From: Phallus indusiatus
Taxonomy: Eukaryota > Basidiomycota > Agaricomycetes > Phallales > Phallaceae
NCBI GenBank assembly: GCA_027605045.1
Contig: JAQFWX010000024.1
Span: 558,001 to 622,000, forward strand
Direction: 5' to 3'
DNA: 64,000 bases
The position numbers were made by a program, and so were the translations under genes. Each line of letters starts with the position of its first letter. Within the stretch, counting starts at the first letter, position 1. The notes below the pieces were generated by a model. The model made no database searches and had not been told where the DNA came from. It saw only the letters and a list, made by a program, of their open reading frames with translations. This document shows, piece by piece, positions 10,401 to 24,080 of this stretch.

Positions 10401-13400
10401 GGAACAAGCGAGACGGTAGACACACAACGTGGTTGGTTGGTTGGTTGAATGTAATAGCTGATGTCAATGTGACCAAACAAATAATTACACCGTATTAGCG
10501 GGAGATAGCGGGTGAGCTTCGGGCTTTTGTCTTGATATATACTGAATTGGGAAAAAAAGGCTAGGGTGTAGTCAGCGTGCAATTATACGAAGCATCGATG
10601 AGCAATGTGCGTTGCATGTGGCGGGCCCGGGTTAGAACTTAGAAGGCCTGGAAGCGTAATACGATACACGTGTCCATTCTCGTCAATTAGGCACTTAGTA
10701 CTGAGCATAAGCCAGGAGAATGCATCTTTAATTCTTATAATGAACATACTTCATGTAATGTGCAAGCAGATGTTATTGTAAGCCAAGGGGCAGCTTGAAT
10801 GAACTATGCCGCTTTACGCATACCAACGACTGACTGGAACTAGGGTGCATAATGAAAAGGGCTAATACAAAAAAAGCTTCTCTCCAAGAACTGAATGGAA
10901 ACGATTTTTTGATAGAGATAGACGCACAAGGCAAGCAACGCGCTTCTCGGTCTTCATTCCAAACCAGGCTTATAATGGTATGAAGGGGATCATACTCGAA
11001 TTTGAAATTCTGACGATTAGAGGCTGATATAAGTATGAGACCTCTGCTTCTATAATCAATGAAAAAAGAAAAGAACACGCGCACAACATTATTTGCAATT
11101 TAAAGGCAAGGCGACTTTTATTTATCTGTGCACTTGATATTATGTAGCGTTGACTCAGAGCGAATTTGAATTAGCTAAACGCTGATCATGACGTCGACAT
11201 AGGAGCAGGAATTCAAGTCAAAGATGTATGATAGCAGAAGCACGGACGTCCAAATTTGAAAGATCGCTACTACCCAGCTTTTATCATGGACGTTTCATGA
11301 CCCTGATATCGTGTCATACCAGCATTGTAAAATCTTACTACGCGACTCGCCTTAATATTTGCAAAACATAGCAGTTTCATTACATATAAATAACTCTCGT
11401 CGTGCCATCATAATTTTGCGTATTTCAAGGTCAATTTCAGAAAGATCATACATAGCACGCATCAAAATGTATACATGTACTCCACAAATCTACCGCCTTC
11501 CGTTTCTTGATTAGGATATCAGACAAATTCCTTCACCTTTTTCTACCAACATTGTTCAGCTGAGCCAGTTGAGCCAGTTAATATATCTAAAGCCAGTGTT
11601 ATAATTAACTAGATGAAACTCGGAGTCAATCACTCCTATCCAAACTCCCTAACAGCCTGGGGGCGATGTTCAATGCCCAAACTATGAGTCTCTTTGGTGC
11701 GCTACACGTCTGAGGCCTCCCTCCAGCGCTACTACTATGTGTTCATTTAATAGCCGTAACCTTTTCCCCAAATGCGACCTCAACGAGGTTCATCGCCCCT
11801 TGCAGGGGAAATTATTATACACAAACTAGCAGCACATTGGTTTAAAACGTAATTAACACATAAACAGTTTACCCTAGATTTTTCTGCCTGAGAGTTAGGG
11901 TGAGTAGACCGACGATCGCCGTGAATTTAAAGTTTCATCTTCGGGGTTCACAAGGTGCATACTGAAACATCGTAAAGACCGAGGCCTTTTTTGGGGAATT
12001 CGCCCCTAACTGGTTTTTTTGCTTTGCACTACATCCACTGTAGCAATAAACTGCGGAGTACGGGAAATGACCAGGCGCCCGATTCCATCAAAAACGCAAC
12101 AACTGTGGTTTGGAGCGATGCGGTGGAGCAACGCACCATGTTTATCTTGGAGCCTGCGGAAAAACCACTGATGAGCACCACAACGAAACGACGTCGTCTC
12201 GTTGAAATAGTGATTTTCCTTGTTCTTGCTAAGAGGCAACGGAATTCTTGGTATCTCTAAGGTATCTCACACACACGGAGAAAACGGCACCAAAAAGGGC
12301 AAGTCTAATTATAATGCAACCAATCGAGGTCATTGTGTCGATCTAAGGTCTGATTTCGAACAACACTGGGAAAACCCGTCCACAGTCACAGTGGACACGA
12401 AAAAGCCGAGTCGGGGGAAATCCCTATATTCGCTGTCTGCTAGTAAGTCCTAATCAGTTGAGGTGTCGTCTCTGGACATTACTGCGTACCTGATAGAATT
12501 TTTGAACCTGGTATGCTATAGATCAAGATGCAAGCTAATGTGTGAAAAAGAAAGGGAGAGACAAAGTTGGTGATACCGATAAAATCAGAGTCTCATGTGC
12601 TGACAGCGATGAATATGCTAGAAGGTTTCCTCATCGCCCACACTAGACGTATAACGAGTTGATTCGTTGTTGTACTTCTGGCAAAAACCATACACAGCAT
12701 CCCGTCTAGACACCCATAGACAGACGCCATGGCCCATGGTGGCGCCGCATTCAAAACTGAAAAAGCGTGTGCAACGCTGAATTAAATGGACATGCTAGAA
12801 CTGTCGAACGATCTTATCGCATCGCTTATAATTTATTGGTCCAGCCCATCAGGCGTTCAATAAACTAGATTTCAAAGATTATCAGATGACAAGCCAGACT
12901 GTCCGCGCTCTTGGTATTGGCGACTTGGTATGGCGCTGCGTAAAGTTCGACCCGTTTTCTAATAAGGAATACCTGTCCACAAGACATCAATTAGGTGGGT
13001 GCATGTGTAAAAAGATGGAGAAGATCTTCTCGAGCCTTCGATGGTGGATACACTTGAGTTCCTAGAAATTCGGGGGGGATATCGGGAATATCACCTGGAG
13101 TTTTGCGCTATATCGGGCCGTGTTATGACTTGAATATGTTTACGCGAATTGGAAAGGTTCCACATACGTCCATAGCGGCTTAGGCGATACCTTCCCGTCT
13201 GTCAATAAACGGACTTCCGTCAAAGAAATGAAGAAATGTTCCGTTGAGCGGTGACATATAAAAAAGAGTACCAAATATATTATTAGGAGATAAAAAAACA
13301 TAAATATTACAATATGTAATAAGAACATGACAGTATTATATACATAAATATCAAGTCGAACAGATCTAATATGCGAACCATGCCAGCAGGCGATGTTCTT

Positions 13401-14062
13401 CGTGACAGGGTTGATCAATGTATGACGGAATTTTCCCACCAAGAGCGTGTACCGATAACCGAAGTCACGCGCTCACGTGTACAACAAAAAATTGTTCGGG
13501 AAGTACGCGCGCGCCAAACTGTCAAATTTCATTGTTAGATGGGAAGTGCTAACCAAACTGGCCCAAATAATGACAAAAATAGCATATGGGGGGTTAAGTT
13601 CAGATGAATTCGGGATTCGAGAACGTGATTGAGAATGTGAATACCGCAAAAGGTTTTTGGCTGACTGGACGGGGCTCTGTTTGACTTGTATAGTATTGGT
13701 ACACCGATATACAATGAATAAAGACATGGAACAAGCTCCTCCAATGAAAAAATGTTGTGTACAACGTCTCGAAGTGTGACGTATAGAATGTGAGGGAGGT
13801 AAAGCATGGTGTATGGAAAGACCGACCAATGAAAAAGGGAAGTAGGATAGATAAGCAAAGTGAAATAGTTTAGGTAAAAAAGGGAAGAATTTTGAAAAGG
13901 CATAAGGTGAGTATGCCAGGGCCGGAGTGGTTGTATTGTATGATATGTTGCTCTTGTGAAAACTCGTGAAAACGCATCTTGATTGCCATAATGCCATGAT
14001 CCAAATGATGAAGAAAACGATGAAACGCCTGTCCCCGAGACTCTCTCCAAACAACAGCAGAT
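7481..14062. other. gene-poor tract, no supportable gene
   Basis: About 6.6 kb. Every open frame here is short (the longest are frames near 13.5-14.1 kb, up to about 197 codons on the minus strand, without domain signature or compositional support). I looked for split domains with GT..AG joins on both strands and found none that chain. There are a GATGAT run near 10105, GGTT repeats near 10430 and poly-A/T runs, but no rRNA or tRNA pattern. The tract may hold decayed transposons too old to read, or long non-coding RNAs. Confidence 0.4.
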
Positions 14063-14512
14063 TCAACAGACCTCCACACGAAGGGGAGTGTTGACGTATC
14101 GTTTGTTATGGCACGCACGCAAGGCCGCGCCTCCCAATGGGCAACTTCTCTTGGTCGAATGGCGGTTCAAAATCAAGCCAGCAACAATTTTGGCTCGTTC
14201 ATCTCGCGGCGACAATTTTGGCCGTGATAGCGAGCCTGACTCTGATGAGGATGGGGGTGGCGATGCAGAGCGTTGGGGGTAATTGAAGAATGTAGACGAC
14301 TGTGAATTTTCCAATACGGGTGCGCGGGGCATTGAGATGGAGGGTAGATGGTCTGTTGGGATGCTTAGCCGTGGAGGGGGCGGCGGTGCACTGAAGGCTA
14401 CCGGCACATGTGATGAAGGTGTTGGTGGTGACGTGCGACGTGATGTTGGCAACGCCGTCGGTGTCTTTGGAATGCTGAGAGATAAAGTAGGTTTTGAGGT
14501 GTTCAAAGACAA
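14063..14512 (-). CDS. small Pro/Ser-rich basidiomycete protein of unknown function
   Basis: A single exon of 149 codons. The N-terminal half is low-complexity Ser/Pro/Thr (LSLSIPKTPTALPTSRRTS, PPPPPRLSIPTDH). The second half has a compact charged segment, KLSPRDERAKIVAGLILNR, and ends YVNTPLRVEVC. From memory of the group, short Agaricomycete hypothetical proteins share an SPR(E/D)ERA-I-AG-LLNR segment followed by a Y-V-SPL-EV tail. That recollection is the main reason to accept it, and it has not been checked here. No signal peptide or membrane segment is visible. Alternatives are an extra 3' exon, since the frame past 14066 stays open in another phase, or a chance frame. Confidence 0.55.
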   Translation of the reverse strand: MSLNTSKPTLSLSIPKTPTALPTSRRTSPPTPSSHVPVAFSAPPPPPRLSIPTDHLPSISMPRAPVLENSQSSTFFNYPQRSASPPPSSSESGSLSRPKLSPRDERAKIVAGLILNRHSTKRSCPLGGAALRACHNKRYVNTPLRVEVC

Positions 14513-17500
14513 TGCTACAATAAGTTGGTTAGTTCAATTCTCTCCCAGATGACGGCGAGGAAACAAGGAAAAGAAGACATACAAGGACGAGGCATTGAGA
14601 TTGCGTTAGAGCGACAACGATACTGGTGGAAAGCCATTCGAAAGATGAAAAAGAATATAATATATATATGACCGTCGAACGAGCAAAGGAAAAAAAAAGT
14701 GATCTGATGTTTGGATCTTTCTGGTTTGCGTTGTCCGTCCCATATAATAGCCCTGCACAGAATGTGATTATCTAATTAACGTCCCCAAGAGGTGCCCACA
14801 GTTTGGCTCCATCATTTCTGGTGTTAATTTTGGAATACGCATGTTTCACTAAATAAGGCAATTCAAAATATTTCATTTTCATTCTCTCAAATAATATTAT
14901 TATCGACATTAAAATGAATATTCTGATAGGGAATCGGAATTTGAACAATAGACCAAACACGCTTCGAAAGAGAACAATAGTACCACACATCCTTTCAAGC
15001 TCAACGGTTCTAGCATTGTACATTGGCGTGAATTATACCTGACAATAGTATACGCGCTCCAAAGGGATCGTCCATATGTCCTCATCTCCCGAAGTCCATT
15101 CTGCACGGACCTAATGACGCATGGTACTTTCGGAGTTCGGATAAACGTCCATCAACAAAGCCAACCAACCCCAGGGCCTTGCCTATTTTAGAGGCGGATC
15201 CTCAGACATTCCGTCCAGCTAACCTGCACGTCCAAACACTGGCCCGGCCTCAGCGATGAGGAACGCCGTGTTCTGTTCTCAAATCAGTCTTGGGGATCCT
15301 GGCCTTACTAGTAAGGGACTTTAGGGTCGCGTTAAGGCGAAGAAAGTCGGTACGTGAAGTATCATGAAAAATTTTTTAATTATCCGGTCAGTGGAGGGAA
15401 GGGGTGGATTAAACGCTGTAGCAGATGGCTACTTTTCGTGATTCGGGCTAGGAAAGACAATAATTATCATGTCATACAATCATGTCATACAATGCTTTTT
15501 GCGAAGTGCTCCAATAAACAATGAAACAAAACGGAAACTCGGGGAGTGCGTCACTTTGAAGGCTTTGAAGCAATCAGCGAATTCCACGGACCTCAAACTA
15601 TGACCAACAGTTTCTCCGCAGGTTCGGAGTCGTTGATTGCCTCGGTTTTTATCGCTAGAATGTCCCTGAGAAGAGACGTTGAAGCTCGTATACAGGATGA
15701 ATAACACAGCTACACAAATATTCAGGTCTATATGATTGAGGAAACAGCGTGTTGATCAAGCCGTAGCTGCAGAGATTGTTGGAATTCGTTGAATCGGCTA
15801 GTAGAGGCGGATTGAAATTGAAGTGAGTTGATTTCCTAATTGGACCCCCCTCCCCCCATTAGACTGGTTGGACTAAATGGAGAGTAAATTTCATACGGTA
15901 TTTAACGGATCAAATTTGAACATTTGACGAGGTAGACTTCTTGCTCAATATACCATCAGTCCATGGCCAGGGGGTCGGCTAGCCTGCCATGGTCGAAAGC
16001 CATGGATGATAATGTTCCCCCCACATTCATTAGTGTAATACCCAGATAAGAAAATTAAAGATGACTAGTGACTTCCTACCTCGTCCAGGTTATCATACAT
16101 CGGTAAACACCTACTTCCATGCTCCGTAAGGCGATGATCATGAAAGTCTAAACATCTGTAATAGAAACGAACACGGGTCGGAAGAGTCGTCTACGATATC
16201 CCATCCGGCTAGGGATAAAACTTTATTATTGGAGGAGCAGGTGAGTGTTGTTAAACGATATGTCCGCACAGAACATCTAAATCTTGATACCCTGATCATC
16301 ATCACCTCGTCGGCTTAGTCGCAAGGCTTACCCGCATTCCCCAGCTTCGTTTACAAAGTGATCAAATAAATGTTAGACGATTTCAAGAATCAATTTAGAT
16401 TATGTTTTATGTTCGTCAAACGTTACTCCATGGCGCAACGAGACAAGCCAATCGGTAGATGCACTATGGACAGGCCGGTGAGTGCTGGAGGCATATGATT
16501 GTGGACGTCCACATGTACCATTTACCATGTACCATATCATTTGATAGAATAAAATCCTTCATCGTAAAAAGTTGGCGTAAAGGAGCTGACTACGCACTGC
16601 ATCTCCGAGTCGCCAAAAATGAAATGTCAACGTTGTCAACCATTATTGTCACAAGCTCAGCAGGAAAGCAGCAAGCTCTGTTTTTCCCTAAACTTAGTGG
16701 CAATTCAACAAACATCAACAACCCGGTTATTGTGCAGGCATCCCGAATGATCAAGCTAAACTTAAGCCCTTTGATGATGGTTTGATGGATTACATACGGC
16801 CATTGCCTGTCATTGCCCTTCCTTCTTCCTCCAACTTAGTTACCGTTTTCCCTCGCATGCCTACATACTTATGATGATATTGATCGAAAGATATTGGGGT
16901 TCACAGCAATGTACGTATGATACAACATCATAACATTCACTTCCGCCAAGTGAGATTAGACGATGTATGATATCAAAAGGAGATATGTATCTGAATAACC
17001 GAGAATGAACCACAAACTATAAACAACTAGTTATAGGCAAACGTCTACACGATCCAAAACACGATCATTCGTCGAGAGAGACGCGACAATCTGAAGAATG
17101 AACATTGGAGTGATTGATCATTGGACAATCGCCCCCCAGTGATCACGTGGTGCAGATTTGGCAAGTTAGGGTGAAATTCTCCTACCCTTTTCATGGTGAG
17201 ATGGCGACTGATTGATTGTTGACCCTAGTGGTAAAATTTTCAGCTACATAGCTACATGACAGGGAAGTAGAAATTTACGCGTACACTGCCACCTATATTC
17301 GCTAAAAGGGATTTGGAGTCAGAGGTCAAGGATAGTGCCAGCAATCCTCAGGTTTGAAGAAACGGTGAAGTAAATAGAGACAAAATAATGATCTGCACGA
17401 CGTAATGAGATTACCAATAAAGATCAAGCTCATTAGTAATTTTCGACGACAAGGGGATAGTCCGCTATAGAAGGAATCCGACATGGTTCAAGGTTGGCCG

Positions 17501-20500
17501 GAGTATGCATGGTCTTTCATCACTATACAAATTGGAATAAGGAGCAGGCAATTTACTATGGCGTACCTCAAACGATTAATATTAATGCTTCATTGTTTAT
17601 GATAAGTTCAAGTCAGTGAATTGGCACCAAAATACTCAGATCAGAACTGCTTACTATTCGTATCACGACGTTCGTCCGCGGAACATGTTCCGTTGGGAGT
17701 AGTTATAGTCTTGATGTGTCATGCTGTATATCTGAATACAGCTGGGCATATCGAGAGTCGGTGTCGGATACCCATACATACAAGAAATCACAGCCATCGC
17801 CCAGTCCGATTCCGAACCGTCTTTTCAAAGATATTTCGGACGGAGATAGTAAAACTAATTATATCGGCAAACAAGCCGAAGCGTCGTTCTGTTCCTTCTC
17901 CGACCGCGCCTAGCCCAAGAGGCTGTGCTGCGATGTCGCGATTCTATTGCGATGCTTTCTCGTTTTCAATTATTTCCGTGAAGCCTCTTTCTTTAACCTA
18001 AGATGATAACCCCATACCGATGACTTAACACATCAATACAGATAACTAACTACGATACTCCCAAGCTTGGCTATATTACTGCTCGTATCCCGAATGGCTG
18101 CCCTATTTTAGCATGTGCATAGCTGTCTAAATATCACGCGCGATGTGTCTCAACAACTTGCTGTCCAATTAATTGACCAATAAAAGTATTTGATCCGTAT
18201 CGGAACATGTGGTGGTGCTGCTCTACATATACTATCCGGGTGCCTGTCCAATGTTAAGCCGCAGTGGTAAGACATTAATTTTTGACTCAATCCTCACCGG
18301 TCCGCTGATCTTTAATACAATGCATTCAGTTCCTAATGCTTTGCCTTTCATTTAGTCGTTCGACCCTTGCAAACCCAAAAAGACCTAACCCACTCTCGCG
18401 GATACCACAATTCAAAGTAGAAGTCCCGTAAGGAGCCTGATGTACTTAGCAAAGTTCGGATCTTAGACATCGATCCTATTCGCAACTTCTGTTTTAGAAG
18501 CGTTGCCTTCGGAATATCAAATTACCCCATGATCCACTTTTTTCAAAGTTGACCGTAGTTTTTACCAAGACACCGTTCTGTATGTGTCAGTCCTGTTCTC
18601 CTGGATTGCTCAATTGACATTTTTTCCCGCTCAACGTACGTCCATTCTAGGAACAATCATTCCCAAGCAAATTGAGCGAGAATCGTAACTGTAGCAGCCT
18701 ATCTCAATTACCCAGATCCTTTCACCGCAACAAAGATCCAACGATCAGGGGATGATACTGAGATTATTTGGCACTTCGACGAGGTATGGTCCTCTATGTA
18801 ACAGCAGACTCAGCTTTTCAAGTTTCTTTTTGGCCTGTTAATCATGTATGCATATCTGCCTTTTGAACCTGCTACGTCTGTCCTGGCTGATCAGCCGTAT
18901 ATTTTCATTCGAGTGTTAGTGAGTCAACTGCTTGATCATCTTACCGGAATGCAATTTAAGACCATTGTCTCGATCACAGGATAATGTAAATCATCACTTG
19001 AGTTGGCCACCAAAAATGCCTTCTAATGTTGGTGACGAACTCCTAAAGGCCGTGTCAGATAACTGACACATAGAAATTTTTTTTGAGTCAGCCAAGGCCC
19101 AAAATGAACCACCACTCGGGGAAAGGACCGGTTTGCGATGACTTATTGGTGATTTGGCAACTCAGGTCATTGTGCTATACGCGTGTACGTATGTATGGTG
19201 TTATTCAATTTTCATCATATGAATAACGTTTTCCAGCTCCGGTGTTTTTATCACACCTTTTGTTGTACAAATGAAGTCAATGGGCCTATGCGTAACGTGT
19301 CAGGAATCGAGATTTAATCAATTTACTGGGATAGATCAATGTATTCGAGAAATTCTACTGGGCGACAATATTCCTGCCTATTCGTGGATCAGATGATATC
19401 ACTCCTTCACTGTGAACGCCACCACCTCAACTGCCAAAAGCGATGATATGTCGTCCGATTATCTTTTGTGAGCCTACTTACATTGAAAGCAGGGTCAATT
19501 TCCGGAAGATCCAACACTCATGTCGACGGTTTGTTCGAGCCACATGTGGTATAGGTTGCCAGCAGACCGATCCGGGTCCACGGACAAAAGAAAAACTTTA
19601 AAACATGCTCATAAACCAATGGGACATTCTTCCACAAGTGAGTTTTTGAAATTAAGTTTCGATATGCAAAAAATTTTGTCTCTGATTCGTTAGTCTTTCG
19701 TTAACATACCTCGAGCTCGAACCCCTTCGTGAGTGCATTGGAAAACATAAGATGTTCATGTGGTGCGGAGAGGCTCCCCGATTTTATACATACATACAGG
19801 GCAAAAAGCAAGGTTGTAATTCTTATTTTGACCAACCCTAGACGTATAAAATGAAAAAACCCCTTTGCATGTGTAGGTGGGAACAGTCACCCATAGCACG
19901 CTGTAATGATTTACATGACAGTCTAAGGTATGAGTGTTGCTACTCCTTAAACCGTAACCAAATGTGTCTCAGCAAGTACCCAAAATGCTCGGTTTGAATT
20001 TAGTGCATTACAACGTGTTTGATGTACAAACAGCATCAATCTCAAGAATAAATCTGGGCCCGGGCACTCTTCGAATTTCCTTACCGTTTTGCAAATAGTA
20101 ACTGTAGCCTCATATTATTCAAACCTTAAATTTCCAAAGGAAAAAAAAAATTAATTCGCATTGACAGTGAAAAAGAATTACATATAAAACTGCCCACGAT
20201 CCTGAGGTGGCGTAGCAGCTGGGAGCCTACGGTGACATCAAAATCAATCAAAAACTTCGCATATCACGGCCTTCTTCAGTCTCGGAGAAAATGCTCCCAT
20301 GACATCACATAAAACTTCTAAATCATGTCACCTCATGGATCTTCAGCTATTCCCAGGTATGTGCGCAAATTTAGGAGGCAATGCAGGGTGAGGGGGAGCA
20401 ACTGCCCGAATATTGCATCGGAATTATATCATGGAAAATTCTCGCAGATGCATTGGTACTCGTGAGATGTGTTGGACTGGTTGTTGATAACGAGGTTGAT

Positions 20501-20842
20501 TTCTGATGTGTACTCATATTTGAGTAGATATGACGTATGTATATTCTTCTGCGGGTATGTACTCAAGGACAATAAAATGGTTTACGAGGACATGAGCAGG
20601 GGCCACTTAATCCAGTTGTGAACCAGAATGCATAATCACACAACCAGTTTTTCAATACCGCTTCGGGTTCTCGCGATAACAAAAACCCTGTTGCTCTCGC
20701 ATTTACAAAGAGGCAAGACATAACACCAAATATACATAAATTTTGCATAATGAATAAATGAGATTGAACTCGGATATATTAGTACCAGTGTGTTCGTGTC
20801 CGATCACCGCCGTCATGATAAATACGCCGTCTTCGCTCCAAG
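14513..20842. other. gene-poor tract, no supportable gene
   Basis: About 6.3 kb without a recognisable gene on either strand. Frames at 16459-16785 (+), 17621-18001 (+) and 20563-20748 (-) were read and show no domain, no splice extension and no compositional bias. The bases just after 14512 contain a TATA-like run (ataatatatatatg near 14656) and could be the promoter of the small gene to the left. The rest looks like ordinary AT-rich intergenic DNA, possibly with unreadable old repeats. Confidence 0.4.
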
Positions 20843-23495
20843 TCAATCAGCCCGTCTCTTTGACAATTCAAAAAGATTGTTCATCAAAGTTTTGGGATCA
20901 TGTAGAATTGCATTATGCTGCAACTGATTAGTAATGCACTGTTCGACGTTAGTGATACTTTCAGCTGTATCTTGAGCGAGATCATAGTCGATATATCTAG
21001 AATTTCGTATAGGGAAACTGTATTAGTTCAGTTTTTGGTTCCTTTACAGCCAAATAGATGTGAGATTTCTCTCAGGAAAAAGTTGCTCACATGTCGTCTA
21101 CGTATCTGTTTCATATTCATGGTGTCAGTGAGAAACGGTAAAAACGGCGGAGCTATTTTGGGAACTCACGTCATCGCCGAAACGGGTACTTCGTTCTTTG
21201 CCAGTTGGTTCAAATTAAATAATGGTGGCCAGTCTGATTTCTGAGCTAGTACTTCCGCAGCTCCTTTGAAAGTACGTAGTCCAGCATAATCGTCGAAGTT
21301 TTGACGAAGAACCTGGATTACCCAGGTCAAATCAGCACATCGGCAACTATCACAAAATATGCATAAACTCACTATCTCGCCAATAAAATATAGCGGTTCC
21401 GAATCAGATTTTAGTTTAACAATGTCCCAATCAAATTCCGGATATTCCGATAAAAGTCTCTCGGCAGACCAGTTCGACGAACGACTTTTAATTTATCACT
21501 AAATTATTGTATCGACAGTTATTTTGAACAATTAGAGCAATACGACCGTACCCATTGCAATAGATCGTTTCCTGAAGTAACATATACAGAGGGTTTCCGT
21601 CAATGGCAGTTGCATTTTGAATGGACTGTAGGAGTTTGTAGGATAATTGGCCGAAAACCTTTAGATCATTTGCGGCCCGAAGGATCAGCTCTGTTACGGA
21701 CGCTATGAACATAATGAGTTGGGGTAAGGTATTGAGAAACTTACGGTGTACTCTATCAATTCCACCTGTTCGACAAACGTTACGCTGTGTTCCTCAATTG
21801 CAAAATCCGGTAAGGCTTACCACTGAATCCAAAGTCAAGCCCTAAATGCTGAAGCCGTTTCGGAGTCAGATTGCCCCCATTAGGCAATATAACTTCATAC
21901 TTCTCGAGATAATTCGCAACAGTTCGCACCTGAGGTGAAAAAAATTACGACGCATTAATAACGCGAAATGAAGAAAGAAAAACGGCGGATGAGGAATTGA
22001 TTAATGAATTACCCGTTTAATATCTTTGGGATACTTTTTATAGTACGCTTTGTTCCTTTTGATAACCCTCGCTAAAAAAGATGAAAATAAGGACCCCAAA
22101 TGATACCAACTAATGTCAAACAGGAATTCGTTCCAAGAAATACTCACGAAAAAGTCTTCGATATGCCGGATCGGGATTATAGACCAGTGGAGCAAGACCT
22201 CCAGCTAAAAAAACCTCTCTCAATCCAGAGGGATAAAACGATAAATAGGTTACACAGCAGAATCCTCCGAAACTTTGTCCCATTATTGTCCACTTGCGTT
22301 CGTCCGGGCTAATTCGGTCGCCTAAAAGGATCCAGCGTATCATTTCACAGTCCCGCACTAAACAGGCGAAGGATAAAAGTCGGAGAAGCGGTAAGAGAAA
22401 AGTTAACACTTATTGATAGTATTTTCATCTCCTACTTACCAATATTATCAGCTCGAAAGTGTTTAACATATTCGGCAATTTCAGCATCACTTTTTGATGC
22501 GAGGATGTCTGGACAAATCGGGGTGCTTAAACCTGTTCCCCTTTGGTCTAACCATAGTGTCTTTAATATAACGCGTTAAGTATCGTGAGACAACATAGAT
22601 ATAGACGACTCAGATAACAGGGGAGAGGAAGGAAAGAAACGAGGAGACAGGAGAGTTGGGTCGTGGCTTACTTGATAACCTCGCTCATGAATCTATGAAT
22701 CAAGATGAAGCCAATTGTGAAATACTGGACAAATTTAGTTACGTACCTCTTTGGCTACCTCCTGCATCTCAAATATGTCAACTTCGAAACCTGGTCCGCC
22801 TATATTGTCGTTACGTCAATAAAAGTCTGTTGTCAAGATTCGGTGAGAAACAACCTTGCAAATAGACGACTGTGTAAAATTAATCATCACATTGGATAAT
22901 CCCGGAACCAAAGGTAGCTTACAGTATGGTAAATCTCTCTTCTCTTCCTCCGTCCTACCCTTCAAATCCAACGGTATCAAATTCCTCGCGAATATACGGA
23001 TAACGGGACTTTGGGGATTAGAATAATCTAACGGAACCTCGAAGAATCGATCTATGACTTTAACGCCACCGTCTAAAAAAATATCGAAATAGAGATGAAA
23101 TTATGAGTTTGTTCAATATAAAAAGGCAACCGTTCAGCACGCATGAAACCACAAAACCAGCAACAAGAAATTGAAGTGATGATATGTATATGATAAAATG
23201 GATTGTTGTAATGTGATAACGAAAACACAAACAAACGCAATAGGCAGACAAAAGGACACGCAACCGCACACCGCACACCGCACACACCTTTTAAAACATA
23301 CGTTTCCGGTTCTTCAAAATCGTCGTCCGTGTAGACATCGTTTGTCAGGTGTAAACCGTTCGTGTGGCCATTTCCAATTCCATTTGTATGATGTCCGTTC
23401 GTAGTAGTAAGATGGCCATTTGACCCATGCCCGTTTGATACTGTTGAGCTCTTTATCAGCTTCATTGAGCCACCGTTCCCTGTCGTCGCAATCAT
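20843..23495 (-). CDS. Proline iminopeptidase-like alpha/beta hydrolase (peptidase family S33)
   Basis: This hydrolase family removes N-terminal proline or other residues from small peptides, probably in the cytosol. The start ATG at 23495 opens an Asn/Gly/His-rich leader of about 70 residues ending DDDFEEPETYVLK. The core follows in family order: DRFFEVPLDYSNPQSPVIRI; the oxyanion strand VYLQGGPGFEVDIFEMQEVA; TLWLDQRGTGLSTPICPDIL; VRDCEMIRWILLGD; and the nucleophile elbow MGQSFGGFCCVTY. The Ser in GQSFGG is the expected nucleophile. The C-terminal acid/histidine region is YVDDIYIDYDLA and NQLQHNAIL, ending KRRAD at the stop 20843-20845. The gene has at least 12 exons. Four are tiny: 22869-22855 (15 nt), 22692-22672 (21 nt), 21765-21745 (21 nt) and 21105-21091 (15 nt). 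Each is needed to keep frame through conserved motifs. The family call is strong; the substrate is not determined. Confidence 0.85.
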
Positions 23496-24080
23496 CGTTA
23501 GAAGTTTAGCTGTCCTATTAGTCGCAGGAACGCGTCACAACCGCTTAAAAAAGGGAAAAAAAAATAGAAATAGAGTAAGGTAGATTTTCGGGTTTTCGTT
23601 TTTGTGCAGCTTAGAGTAGTTGAAAAGATAAAAAAGAGCAGAGGGGGGAAGAACGAAGAGATGAAAGGAAGGGTGAAGGTAAGGGTGCCCAAAAATTGTG
23701 GCTACTGCACTGTGCAACACTATTGACGTGTGTAGTGCATCCTTTGATTGTATACACACATAGCGACAGACGCGCAGTTGCAACGTGGTTTGGTCGTGTT
23801 TTTGGTGATGGGCAAAAACGAAAATGGAACGGATGACTTTAATTGGTTTTGCTCTGGTTTGGGATGAAAGTAATAGCTGGGTATTCCGTTTTCATGGTTT
23901 GTGGAAATGGTATAATAACAGATATGAAAGTATACAATGTGATGGGATCAAAGTGTCCCCCAAAATTGAGAAATGCGGGTGATGCTGACTGGTTTGCGAG
24001 AAGCGGAAAACGGGCGCTAGTTGAAAGTTGATTAGGGCACGTTTCCAACTTCCTAACAGCCAAAAGTATTTTTAATCACT
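23496..24080. other. intergenic, promoter side of the S33 hydrolase gene
   Basis: 585 bases. A purine/pyrimidine-rich stretch lies at 23545-23690, upstream of the minus-strand ATG. No coding signal beyond chance frames was seen. Confidence 0.4.

Noticed and set aside
13473..14118. Overlapping minus-strand frames of up to 197 codons
   Set aside because: Two phases overlap with no domain, biased toward Phe/Ser/Tyr as expected of AT-rich chance frames; they do not extend the 14.1 kb gene convincingly.
16459..16785. 108-codon plus-strand frame
   Set aside because: No recognisable motif, no splice partners, surrounded by non-coding DNA.
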